From Candidatus Pacearchaeota archaeon (GTDB lineage: Archaea > Nanobdellota > Nanobdellia > Pacearchaeales > GW2011-AR1): a stretch of 61,045 nucleotides of DNA. Shown here piece after piece: positions 18,065 to 26,718 of this stretch (position 1 is its first letter; each line of letters opens with the position of its first letter). Where the stretch lies: assembly GCA_023144035.1 (NCBI GenBank), contig JAGLGM010000005.1:1-61045 (forward strand), given 5' to 3'. Under the pieces are notes generated by a model. It had not been told where the DNA came from. It saw nothing but the letters and a program-made list of their open reading frames with translations, and did not search any database. Made by a program: the position numbers and the translations under genes.

Positions 18065-18989
18065 TTTTATTACTCCATTTTATTGTTTTTCTAATTCCTT
18101 CTCTTAAAGAAATTTTTGGTTTCCATCCTAACTTTTTTAATTGTGTATTATCACAATAATAATCATTTATTCCACTTGCTTTATGAAAACTAGGAGAATT
18201 TATTAGATTTATAGTTCCATTCATAGCTTCTTCTATTATTATATCTACTAATTTTTTAAATTTCACTCCTTCACCTCTTCCAATATAATAAGTTTCTCCT
18301 TTTTTTCCTTTTTCTGCAATAATTAAACAAGCATCAATAACATCTGAAATATAAATATAATCTCTTTTAATAATTCCATTATCATAAAGTTGAATTTCTC
18401 CTCCATTTATAGCTGTATTTATCATTCTATTAAATGCAGCTTTTTTATTATTATCTTTCTGTTCTCTTATTCCGAAAACATTTGTAAATCTTACAATTAC
18501 TGAATTCATTTCAAAAACATTATTATAAATCTTACAAAAATATTCTCCAACTAAACGAGTAGCAGGATATAATCCAAGAGGATTAAGATGTGAATCCGAT
18601 GTAGCTGGAAGAGTTTTAAGATTTCCATTAACAAAAAAAGTACTAGGATAAATTATTCTAACTTTTTTATTATTATATCTACATGCTTCTAATAATGCAA
18701 TTGTTCCATTACAATTTACTTCTATATCTTTGTATGGCTCGTTATGAATATTATAATTATCTCCCGTTGATGCACAATGAAAAATTAAATCCATTCCAAT
18801 TACTTCTTGATTAATATCTTTTACATCTTTTATAATTAAATTAACTTTATTTTCAATTCCCTTAATATTTTCTTTTTTAGATTTAGTTTTAGAAATAAGA
18901 GTAACATTATATCCTAAATTAACACATTTATGAGCTAAATTACTTCCAATAAATCCTAATCCACCAGTTATTAAAACATTTTTTACCAT
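18054..18989 (-). CDS. NAD-dependent sugar epimerase/dehydratase
   Basis: 311 residues from ATG 18989, overlapping the previous stop (ATGGTAA). Rossmann motif VLITGGLGFIGSNLA at the N-terminus. Extended SDR features include STFFVNG and YPATRLVGE, where the usual YxxxK catalytic lysine is replaced by Arg (Y-P-A-T-R). It likely makes a nucleotide sugar for the operon's transferases. Confidence 0.8.
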   Translation of the reverse strand: MVKNVLITGGLGFIGSNLAHKCVNLGYNVTLISKTKSKKENIKGIENKVNLIIKDVKDINQEVIGMDLIFHCASTGDNYNIHNEPYKDIEVNCNGTIALLEACRYNNKKVRIIYPSTFFVNGNLKTLPATSDSHLNPLGLYPATRLVGEYFCKIYNNVFEMNSVIVRFTNVFGIREQKDNNKKAAFNRMINTAINGGEIQLYDNGIIKRDYIYISDVIDACLIIAEKGKKGETYYIGRGEGVKFKKLVDIIIEEAMNGTINLINSPSFHKASGINDYYCDNTQLKKLGWKPKISLREGIRKTIKWSNKNDN

Positions 18990-19576
18990 TTTTCTCCTGT
19001 TATTCTTTTTTCCCATTTAGTTCCTTTCCATTTATCTAAAAATATTTGTTTATTTAATTTTATTTTTTCTTGTTTTTCTTTTGGTATTTTTGATTTTATA
19101 GACCTTAAAGTTGTTGAAGGATGTAAATGTAATATACGTAAATATTTTGTTTCTCCTAATTTGAATCCAGCATCTATTGTTCTTATACAATAATCAACAT
19201 CTTCCCATTCTCCTGTTATAAATCTTTCATCTAATAATCCTACTTTATCAATTACTTTTCTTTTTATATATACTCCCCAAAAAGGAAAATGCTCTGGTCT
19301 CATATATCCTTTTTGTCCAACTATATCGTATTCTTTACTTGTTTCTATAATATCATTAATCCATCCTTCTACTACAACTGTATCGTCATTAAGAAGTATA
19401 ATATCCTCTTTTGTTCTTCTTAATCCTTCATTTATTGCTTTAGCAAATCCTATAAAATTATTTTTTATAATTATTATATTATAATTTTTTTCTGGTGTAT
19501 TTTTTATTATTGAACTTATACATTTTTCTAATATTTCTTCTGAACCTGGACAAGTTGGTATAATTATTGAAATCAT
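18983..19576 (-). CDS. GT2-family glycosyltransferase
   Basis: 197 residues, short. MISIIIPTCPGSEEILEKCI is the GT2 start, DIILLNDDTVVVEGW carries the DxD-like NDD, and VGLLDERFITGEWEDVDYC is the conserved 'D-E-x-F...ED-x-D' acceptor region. Start overlaps the fusion gene upstream. Confidence 0.8.
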   Translation of the reverse strand: MISIIIPTCPGSEEILEKCISSIIKNTPEKNYNIIIIKNNFIGFAKAINEGLRRTKEDIILLNDDTVVVEGWINDIIETSKEYDIVGQKGYMRPEHFPFWGVYIKRKVIDKVGLLDERFITGEWEDVDYCIRTIDAGFKLGETKYLRILHLHPSTTLRSIKSKIPKEKQEKIKLNKQIFLDKWKGTKWEKRITGEKW

Positions 19577-20868
19577 TTTTTTTTAAATATTAAAATTTGT
19601 TCTTTAAATTGAAAATGTTCTGGTGTTGGAATTAATTCCAATTCTTTATCTGTAAATTGTTTTATCCACCATTCTTTATCTTCTTTAATTATATGTGTAG
19701 GGTCTGCATCACAATTAGATGTTCCTTCGAATGGGACTGAAATTAGAATATATTTATTAGTATAATCCGTTAAATTTTTTATTGCTTTATTTAAATCTTT
19801 ATATTCTAAATGTTCTAATACATCATAAGCAATAGTTAAATCATGTATTGAATAATCAGATATATCTTTAGTAATGTCACCAGTCATCACAGAACCATTC
19901 GAAGGTATTGAATTTTCTACTGCAAATTCGCTTATTTCTAATCCATCAGCTATGACACCAATATTTTGTAATGCATATATTCTAGGTCCTCTTCCACATC
20001 CAAATTCTAATAATGATTTACATTTAAAAAATTCTTTCCAATGAATTGCATCAATAAAATGTTTTAGTTCTAGTCCTCTATTAGCAAAATAAATTTCATC
20101 CTTTTCTATTCCAAAATTATTTAAAATAATATCAGGTAATTCTACCGGATTAAATGGTTTAATTGGATATTCTCCAAACAATAATAAATTTTTCCATCTT
20201 TTTAAAAATTTTTCAGGATGAGAATTTCCTTTTTTTCTATTCATTTGTCCATCATATCTTTGTTTAATACCCCAAATATTATCTAAATAACCAAGATGCC
20301 ATATTAAACCATTATTAAATGGACAAGATTTTAATTTTTGTTCTGATATTAAAAAACAATGTTCTGTATCTGGATAAAATTTATCATCAGTAATTTTAAA
20401 AAATCTATGAGGTACATAATGAATAGGTTTAGAATTATCTTCTGTTATTAAAGTTCCTATTAAATGTCTCATTCTTGGACTAAATATATCTGTATCTTCC
20501 CATTTATGATTATTAATAAATTTTTTAAATTCATCTAAATTATCTACTACTTCATCAGCATCTAGTACTAAACAATACCACCCTTTATAATTTTCTTTTA
20601 GATATTTTAAATAAAAATTTCTTTGTTTACTTATCATATATGGGTCGTCTTGTATGAATTTGTTTTGAATAATTTCAAATTTATTAGGATATTCTTTTTT
20701 CCATTTATTATATATTTCCAAAGTTTTTTTATCTCCTTTTCCCCAACAAAATATTATTTTATCTGCATCAATTATAGATTTAAAACACATATCTATAAAT
20801 TTAATACAATTATCTCCCATAACTGTGACAATCAACTGTTCTTTATTTGACATTTTCTCTTTTTTCAT
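19573..20868 (-). CDS. Glycosyltransferase GT2-like + SAM methyltransferase fusion
   Basis: 431 residues. N-terminal half is GT-A-like (CLVLDADEVVDNLDEF with DAD). The C-terminal half is a class I methyltransferase (LLEFGCGRGPRIYAL motif I; LTIAYDVLEHLEYKDL). The fusion couples sugar transfer and methylation. ATG 20868 overlaps the stop of gene 20865-21017. Confidence 0.75.
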   Translation of the reverse strand: MKKEKMSNKEQLIVTVMGDNCIKFIDMCFKSIIDADKIIFCWGKGDKKTLEIYNKWKKEYPNKFEIIQNKFIQDDPYMISKQRNFYLKYLKENYKGWYCLVLDADEVVDNLDEFKKFINNHKWEDTDIFSPRMRHLIGTLITEDNSKPIHYVPHRFFKITDDKFYPDTEHCFLISEQKLKSCPFNNGLIWHLGYLDNIWGIKQRYDGQMNRKKGNSHPEKFLKRWKNLLLFGEYPIKPFNPVELPDIILNNFGIEKDEIYFANRGLELKHFIDAIHWKEFFKCKSLLEFGCGRGPRIYALQNIGVIADGLEISEFAVENSIPSNGSVMTGDITKDISDYSIHDLTIAYDVLEHLEYKDLNKAIKNLTDYTNKYILISVPFEGTSNCDADPTHIIKEDKEWWIKQFTDKELELIPTPEHFQFKEQILIFKKK

Positions 20869-21017
20869 TTTATCATTCCTCTTTTTACATTAATATCTAT
20901 ATTTTCTAAAATATTTTTTGTTTCTCTTAATATTCTATTAATATTTTTAGTAGATATAATTAATTTTTCGTTAAACATTAATAAATATTCTTTATCTTCA
21001 AATTTAATTTCAATCAT
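20865..21017 (-). CDS. Small protein, unknown
   Basis: 50 residues (MIEIKFEDKEYLLMFNEKLI...). It has GGAGG upstream and overlaps both neighbours, so it is an operon member. No recognisable motif; predicted strand-helix. Confidence 0.55.
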   Translation of the reverse strand: MIEIKFEDKEYLLMFNEKLIISTKNINRILRETKNILENIDINVKRGMIK

Positions 21018-21186
21018 TTTTTTTAAACCTCCTTATAATCCAATAAATACCATACCACACATCTTGCCCACTTAAATATTTTTTACTCACTCCAAGTTCT
21101 TTACAACACCATTTAATTATTTCATCGTCTGCCACTTGTTGTTTCGTTGCTCTTCTTTTTACTTTTTTATCTAATTTTGTTTCCAT
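21010..21186 (-). CDS. Small protein, unknown
   Basis: 58 residues: a basic N-terminus, then ADDEIIKWCCKELGVSKKYL, a helix-turn-helix-like pattern, and an aromatic end. It overlaps both neighbouring genes. DNA-binding is only a guess. Confidence 0.5.
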   Translation of the reverse strand: METKLDKKVKRRATKQQVADDEIIKWCCKELGVSKKYLSGQDVWYGIYWIIRRFKKND

Positions 21187-21326
21187 TTTTTATCAAATAT
21201 TTTTTCTGCATCTTTAATTGATTCACATTTTACACATAATTGTTTCTCTTCTAATAATGTCCCATTTATAGCTCTTTTTCTTTCTATCATATATATTTCT
21301 TCTAATGAATTTTTGTCTTCTACCAT
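21171..21326 (-). CDS. Small protein with one CxxC
   Basis: 51 residues; LCVKCESIKDAEKIFDKKW is a half zinc-ribbon. The ATG overlaps the TGA of the glycosyltransferase upstream (TGATG) and follows GGAGGAG. Confidence 0.55.
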   Translation of the reverse strand: MVEDKNSLEEIYMIERKRAINGTLLEEKQLCVKCESIKDAEKIFDKKWKQN

Positions 21327-22568
21327 CAATAATCTCCTCCTAATTTATTTATAACATCAAACCAAGCTTTTTTAGTTACATTCCAATCATATTTTTCTAA
21401 TACTGCTTTTCTTCCATTTAATCCAAATTCTTTTCTTTTATCTAAATTTTTAAATAAATAATCTAATTTTTTAGCTCCATCTTTAATATCACAAATACCC
21501 CTTTCAACTGCCCAGGAACCTGTTAATGTTCCATTTAATATTTCATCTCCATGTATTCTTGGATTTTCTTCTATTTCAGTTCCTACCAAATCAATTCCAA
21601 CTCCTGAATTATTATCTAATACAAGTTCTCCAGTAGTAGTATAATCTGTTGCAATAACAGGAACTTCACATGCCATAGCTTCAATTATGGGGACTCCAAA
21701 TCCTTCTCCGCTTGTTGTTAATAAAAATACATCCATTAAATTATAAACATCATTCATCTTTTTATAATCAAATCCTTTAAAATAAGTGGTTCCTGTAAAA
21801 AGAACTCTATTTTGTATTCCATATCTATTAATTAATTGTGATATTGGAAATACTTGAGCAGGGTCATTTGCATCACAATGCATTAATAATATAGCGTTAG
21901 GATTAATTTTTGCATACAAAGCCATCATTTTTATTGTTCTATCTAACATTTTTCTTCCCTGATTTCTAGCTACAACTCCAATTACAAATTTATCATTTAA
22001 ATTCCATTTCTTTCTTAATTCATCTCTTTCATTTTTCTTTAAAGGAAAATAATTTTTAACATCTACTGCATGAGGAATATGATGTACATCTAAATTATGA
22101 ACCTTTTTACATTGTTCTTGTCCGAATTTTGCCATAGCAATCGGACAATTCATTTTTTTTAATATATGTTCACATCCTGTTGGTAACGCTCCACCTCCAT
22201 CACTAGGAAACCAAAATATTGTTTTTGCCGGAGATAAATCTAATTCTAATAGCCACGGATAAAGCATAAAAGTATCTAATAAAATTATTAAAACATCTAT
22301 TTTATATTGTTTTACATAATTCGAAATTAAATCTTTAAAATAAGGTTCTCTTCCTTGTCCTATAATATTAAAATTTAATTTTCTACCATCTTCAAATGTT
22401 ATTCCAGGAACAACATTTTGCCCTGTATAAGCTTGAGCAAAATAAAATACTTCATGACCTTCTTCAATTAAGTTATTTGCTAGTGATTTAGCTTGGTCTG
22501 AACTACGAATAGCCCGTACACAAAAACGGGCTATCGGATAATATACCTACTCGATATTTCTTATCCAT
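21326..22568 (-). pseudogene. GT4-family glycosyltransferase with +1 frameshift near the N-terminus
   Basis: The reading starts at ATG 22568 after GGAGGTGA and gives MDKKYRVGILSDSPFLCTGY, then reaches TAG at 22505-22503. The +1 frame continues directly as SSDQAKSLANNLIEEGHEV and runs to 21326 as a full GT-B transferase (FVIGVVARNQGRKMLDR; DVFLLTTSGEGFGVPIIEAM with E-x7-E). Together the parts make one complete enzyme, so it is either a disrupted gene or one read by +1 recoding. Confidence 0.7.
22509..22534. other. GC-rich perfect hairpin inside the GT gene
   Basis: ATAGCCCGT, an 8-base loop, then ACGGGCTAT. It covers the codons for S-P-F-L-C-T-G-Y and ends 4 bases before the frame-ending TAG (minus strand). 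GC-rich stems are rare in this genome. Confidence 0.6.
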
Positions 22569-22569
22569 A

Positions 22570-22998
22570 TTATTGGCTCACCTCCTGAGATTTTTTTATT
22601 CTTATTTTATTTATCTCTTTGAAATTATGATGAACTTTTGCATGACATGATACACATAATGTAATTAAATTATTTAAGTTATTATTTTTAGAAATTGAAT
22701 ATGGTATTTTATGATGAGCATTTAATATTCCGCCTTTTTTTTCACATAATTGACAAGTATAATTATCTCTTTTATAACATTTTTTAGCTATTTCTTTCCA
22801 TTTATTAAAATCTTTATATCGTTCTTTTGATTTTCCATCTATATAATTCCATGGTTTAATACCCTTTTTAAATTGTGTTCTTCCTGTATTTGTACACTTA
22901 CCTTTTCTTATTTTTAAATAACATTCTTCATGATATTTTCTTTTCCAACTTGGATATTTAATATTTATTTTTTTTCCACAATAATTACAAATACTCAT
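22570..22998 (-). CDS. HNH endonuclease
   Basis: 142 residues. An N-terminal zinc knuckle (CNYCGKKI ... HEECY) precedes a classical HNH: YTCQLCEKKGGILNAHHKIP, NNLNNLITLCVSCHAKVHH. It overlaps a small AbrB-like gene (ATGA) and holds the GT gene's ribosome-binding site near its end. Probably a homing endonuclease. Confidence 0.8.
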   Translation of the reverse strand: MSICNYCGKKINIKYPSWKRKYHEECYLKIRKGKCTNTGRTQFKKGIKPWNYIDGKSKERYKDFNKWKEIAKKCYKRDNYTCQLCEKKGGILNAHHKIPYSISKNNNLNNLITLCVSCHAKVHHNFKEINKIRIKKSQEVSQ

Positions 22999-23174
22999 AT
23001 ATAAACCTCATCTATTTTTTTAGAATTATTTTTAAGTTGCATTTTAGATAATGGAATAGGCAAAGCTCCTGATTCTAATATTATAGCATTTCCACTTTCC
23101 TTAACTCTGACATAAACATTTAACCATTGATTTACTATATTAGGAGGTAAAACTACTCCATATACATCAGACAT
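22995..23174 (-). CDS. AbrB-like protein, start uncertain
   Basis: 59 residues from ATG 23174 (MSDVYGVVLPPNIVNQWLNV...). In the same frame, typical AbrB sequence continues upstream (RLRKIRVIVKSNN) to a stop with no ATG, GTG or TTG, so the true N-terminus may be lost or start from an unusual codon. It overlaps the HNH start by ATGA. Confidence 0.5.
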   Translation of the reverse strand: MSDVYGVVLPPNIVNQWLNVYVRVKESGNAIILESGALPIPLSKMQLKNNSKKIDEVYI

Positions 23175-23299
23175 ATTATTAGACTTTACGATAACTCTTA
23201 TTTTTCTTAATCTTGTATTATTTTTAATGTTAAATCTCTTTTGGTTGTTATATTCCTATATTTCCTTATTACCAATTTCCTTATGTTTAATTATTTTAA

Positions 23300-23530
23300 T
23301 TACCAATTTACAAATTCTTCTTCTTTTTTAATATTTTTTAAAATTTCTTTTAAATCTAATAATAGTATATCTTTAAATCCATAAGCCATTACTAAATCGT
23401 CAACTACGTTAGAATTTTCTCCTTCGAAAGCCATAAAGCTTCCAACAAATTGAACATCACCTTCATGTTTATCAATATATTTTTGAATAGCATTTTGTAT
23501 TGCTTTTAATTCTTTACTTGTTTTTGTCAT
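23300..23530 (-). CDS. Small acidic protein, unknown
   Basis: 76 residues (MTKTSKELKAIQNAIQKYID...). It is the first gene of the long leftward glycan operon, with GGAGGTAAAT before the ATG. Mixed helix/strand, no motif recognised. Confidence 0.55.
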   Translation of the reverse strand: MTKTSKELKAIQNAIQKYIDKHEGDVQFVGSFMAFEGENSNVVDDLVMAYGFKDILLLDLKEILKNIKKEEEFVNW

Positions 23531-23568
23531 TTTTTATTTACCTCCATTTTAATTTCATACTATATAGT

Positions 23569-23620
23569 TATTATATTATTAATATTTTATTATTTATAAA
23601 TATAATTATAATATATTATA
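23569..23620 (-). promoter_or_regulatory. Class II promoter of the glycan operon
   Basis: On the minus strand: TATAATATATTATA (23620-23607), TTTATAAA (23600-23593), and an ACTATATAGT palindrome (23578-23569) at the expected start site, which may be an operator. Confidence 0.7.
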
Positions 23621-23637
23621 TATAATAAACTATATAT

Positions 23638-24237
23638 TTAACATACTTCTTCCGGTTTTTTTATTTCATCACTACCATCATTAATAAAATGCCAAAATCC
23701 AAATCTATTAGGCACATAATTATATCCTTTTTTTAGTAAACTTTCTCTTAAATCTAAATTCATGACAATTTGACTATAACATTCTTCACTAATACTATGA
23801 ATACAATTATCATTTTCACAAATATAATTATAATTAATATTATTAAATTGACCATTCAAAATATAATTATTTCCTATTTTTGTATAAGGAATGCCTATTG
23901 GGATTTTCTTCATTTTATTATTACAAAATTTACATATAATAAAATCTATATCTTTTAATAATTCTTTTATTTTTTCATATGTCTCTATATTTACTTTTCT
24001 GATATTTATTAATTTATCTAGTTTTTCTTGAATTTCTCTTTTTGGATGAATAGGTCTTTTTAAACTTATTTTAAATTCAGAATTTGAAAAACTCATAATA
24101 TCATTTTTTATTATATCTAATTGTTCTTGTATTAATAAATTCAAATTTTCAAAGAATTTAGTTCCACTATCCAAAGGTGGGATAATCAATCTCTTTTCAT
24201 ATCTTTTTTTTATTTTAATAAATAATATAAATTCCAT
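23638..24237 (-). CDS. Protein with central zinc-binding region, unknown
   Basis: 199 residues. Helical N-terminal half; CKFCNNKMKKIPIGIPYTKI and CENDNCIHSISEECY supply cysteines for a zinc site in the middle. It is the last gene of the replication operon, just after the nuclease gene. The function is not recognised. Confidence 0.55.
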   Translation of the reverse strand: MEFILFIKIKKRYEKRLIIPPLDSGTKFFENLNLLIQEQLDIIKNDIMSFSNSEFKISLKRPIHPKREIQEKLDKLINIRKVNIETYEKIKELLKDIDFIICKFCNNKMKKIPIGIPYTKIGNNYILNGQFNNINYNYICENDNCIHSISEECYSQIVMNLDLRESLLKKGYNYVPNRFGFWHFINDGSDEIKKPEEVC

Positions 24238-24238
24238 T

Positions 24239-24850
24239 TTAATTGTATTCTATATTTTCTATGTTAGTTATTTCATCTGATGGAGGAACTCCATTAATAA
24301 TATCTTCTCTTAATTTTTTTAATTCTTTTATATATCCTTCAACCATTGTTTTATCTAATTTTACCGGAAAACATTTTATTACTTGATTGTCTTTATTTTC
24401 ATAAAGTATAAATCCTTGAGGAATATTTGCATAATACATATAAAATTGAACTTGTAAATTATGTTGTTTTGATGGTTTTTTTAATTTATTAAAAGTCCAT
24501 TGACTACAACTTTTTAATTCTATTACATAATTTTGTTTTTTATCTGTAATTATACAATCTAATCTTCCATGTAAAAAATCTTCTTTAACTACATCTATTT
24601 CTGCAGCAACAAATATTCCCATTTCAATAAAATATTGTATATATCTTTCATGCATTTTATTTCCATTTTCTAAAATTCTTTTTAATCTTGCATCAGCTAC
24701 GAATGGTTTTTTCAATTTTATAGATTCATAAATAGCTTTCTTTGTTTTCCCTATTTCACTTACATAAATGTAATCTCTATTAGATGGATTTCTTTTTTGT
24801 GAATCTAAATGTTTATCTATTGCTTGTTCTAAATTGTATTCTTTTACCAT
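24239..24850 (-). CDS. PD-(D/E)XK nuclease, RecB/Cas4-like
   Basis: 203 residues. Core GRLDCIITDKKQNYVIELKS gives Asp98, Glu111 and Lys113; QVQFYMYY near residue 135 is the usual following helix. The cysteine set that holds the Fe-S cluster in true Cas4 is not evident. Overlaps the PolB stop by 7 bp, so a role in replication or end processing is likely. Confidence 0.75.
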   Translation of the reverse strand: MVKEYNLEQAIDKHLDSQKRNPSNRDYIYVSEIGKTKKAIYESIKLKKPFVADARLKRILENGNKMHERYIQYFIEMGIFVAAEIDVVKEDFLHGRLDCIITDKKQNYVIELKSCSQWTFNKLKKPSKQHNLQVQFYMYYANIPQGFILYENKDNQVIKCFPVKLDKTMVEGYIKELKKLREDIINGVPPSDEITNIENIEYN

Positions 24851-26718
24851 AGTGCTTTTTGTATAAGGGTATCTTCATAAGATACTTCTTTAATTTTTTT
24901 ATGAGTTGGTTTTATATAACATTGATTAAAATATCGTAATTCCCGTACTACGATATCAGTATATATATCACTTATTGCTAATAATTTATTAAATTCATCA
25001 ATCGTACAATATTTTACTACTCCTTTTCCAATTCCAATTTTAAAATTTGGAATAAAATAATGAATCCCTTCTCCTAAAATATCATCTGAAGTTTGTGGTT
25101 TATAATTATAAGCTTGTATTTGAATTGCACTCTTTGATTTATAATGTTTTAAATTTCCAACAGATATTCTCTTTGCAATATATGAAATATCTTCTTCTAA
25201 ATATTCTTTAATCCATTTATATATTTCATGTGGAGGAAATTTACATTCTTTATTTTCTATAATTTTAGGAACCATATTTTTCCAAAATATTTTTTTACTT
25301 AAATCTGTATTATTTCTTTTAACTATTCCTAAATTTTTAATCATCATTTTTTCTGTATTTGTTTTTTTATCTTTATATACAAATATATAATTTTTTTTCA
25401 TAAGTCCTAATTCTTTATTTTTTATATCCTCTTCTGTTAATTCATCATCATCTTTTTTATGTCCACCTTTAAAAAAATGTAACATTGATATTTTATAATC
25501 AATTCCCATATCAAATGTTTCTTGTGGAAATGGAACATTATTTTTTATTTCTAATATTAATTCATTTTTTAAATCTAATAATCTTTTTTCGTCATCAAAT
25601 ACATCTTCAAAATAGATACTATCTGTATCTGTATAAACAACATGATATCCATTTTCATTAAATCTTTTTATAGCCATTTTAACCCATTGTTGAGCTATTA
25701 AACAAATATCAGTTCCTGCAATATTATCATATACACTTTTAAATACTGGGTTTCTTAATAATCCATAACAAGTATTAAGTGTAATTTTCAATCCATATTC
25801 TCGTGGGTCATTATTTTCTTTAAGTTCTTTTCTTTCATTATAAATTTCAAGAAGAACTTTACTAACAGGATGCATTTCATTAGTATCATAAAATCCAACT
25901 ATATTAAATTTATTATTTCCATGCCATCCTTTACCCTCTTTATTTCTTCCATATAGATTACATTGTATCATTATATGAGGATAAAGAGATGCAAAATCTA
26001 AACAATAAATATTGCCAGTTAATTTTTCTATAGCAGGATATGAAACATATCCTCCATCTCCTTGATATGTTCTCTCTTCTACATTTCTATATTCTTCTTT
26101 AAATCCGCATCTTTTTGCAAGAACTTTATATGCATAAACACTTGGAGCACAAGACAAATGTTTTAATTTTTTTTGGTCAGATTCTTCTAGATGAAATTTC
26201 CAATTATCAAATTGTTCGTAAATATATTCAAATAATCTCTTAGTTAATTCAATATCTCTTATTGTATATTCTTCCATTATTTCTAATTGTTCATTTGTTG
26301 GATTTTTAATATCAAATAATTTATAATCAATTTCTTTTTTTGTTTCATTTGTTAAATTTAATGTTTTTATAATTGTATCTAATGAATAACTTTTTAAATG
26401 ATATGATAAAAATGATTCTTTAAATTTTATTAAATCTGCCCTTTTTTCAATTATTTTATATAAATCTATTATTACTTTAAAATCTAAATTTATTCCTCCT
26501 CGAATTAATATAGGATTATCATAATTTTTAGTATTAAATCCAACTAATATTTTATGATTTTTTATTAATAATTGAATTTCTTTTTTATCTGTTAAAAAAT
26601 AATATTTATTATTTTTATAACTATATGCTCCAAAATATTTTAATTTATGTTGTTCAATATCTTTTAAATTTCCATTTGTTTCTGTTTCAATATCGTATAT
26701 TAATATATTTTTTTGCAT
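24844..26718 (-). CDS. polB: Family B DNA polymerase
   Basis: placeholder. Confidence 0.9.
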   Translation of the reverse strand: MQKNILIYDIETETNGNLKDIEQHKLKYFGAYSYKNNKYYFLTDKKEIQLLIKNHKILVGFNTKNYDNPILIRGGINLDFKVIIDLYKIIEKRADLIKFKESFLSYHLKSYSLDTIIKTLNLTNETKKEIDYKLFDIKNPTNEQLEIMEEYTIRDIELTKRLFEYIYEQFDNWKFHLEESDQKKLKHLSCAPSVYAYKVLAKRCGFKEEYRNVEERTYQGDGGYVSYPAIEKLTGNIYCLDFASLYPHIMIQCNLYGRNKEGKGWHGNNKFNIVGFYDTNEMHPVSKVLLEIYNERKELKENNDPREYGLKITLNTCYGLLRNPVFKSVYDNIAGTDICLIAQQWVKMAIKRFNENGYHVVYTDTDSIYFEDVFDDEKRLLDLKNELILEIKNNVPFPQETFDMGIDYKISMLHFFKGGHKKDDDELTEEDIKNKELGLMKKNYIFVYKDKKTNTEKMMIKNLGIVKRNNTDLSKKIFWKNMVPKIIENKECKFPPHEIYKWIKEYLEEDISYIAKRISVGNLKHYKSKSAIQIQAYNYKPQTSDDILGEGIHYFIPNFKIGIGKGVVKYCTIDEFNKLLAISDIYTDIVVRELRYFNQCYIKPTHKKIKEVSYEDTLIQKALW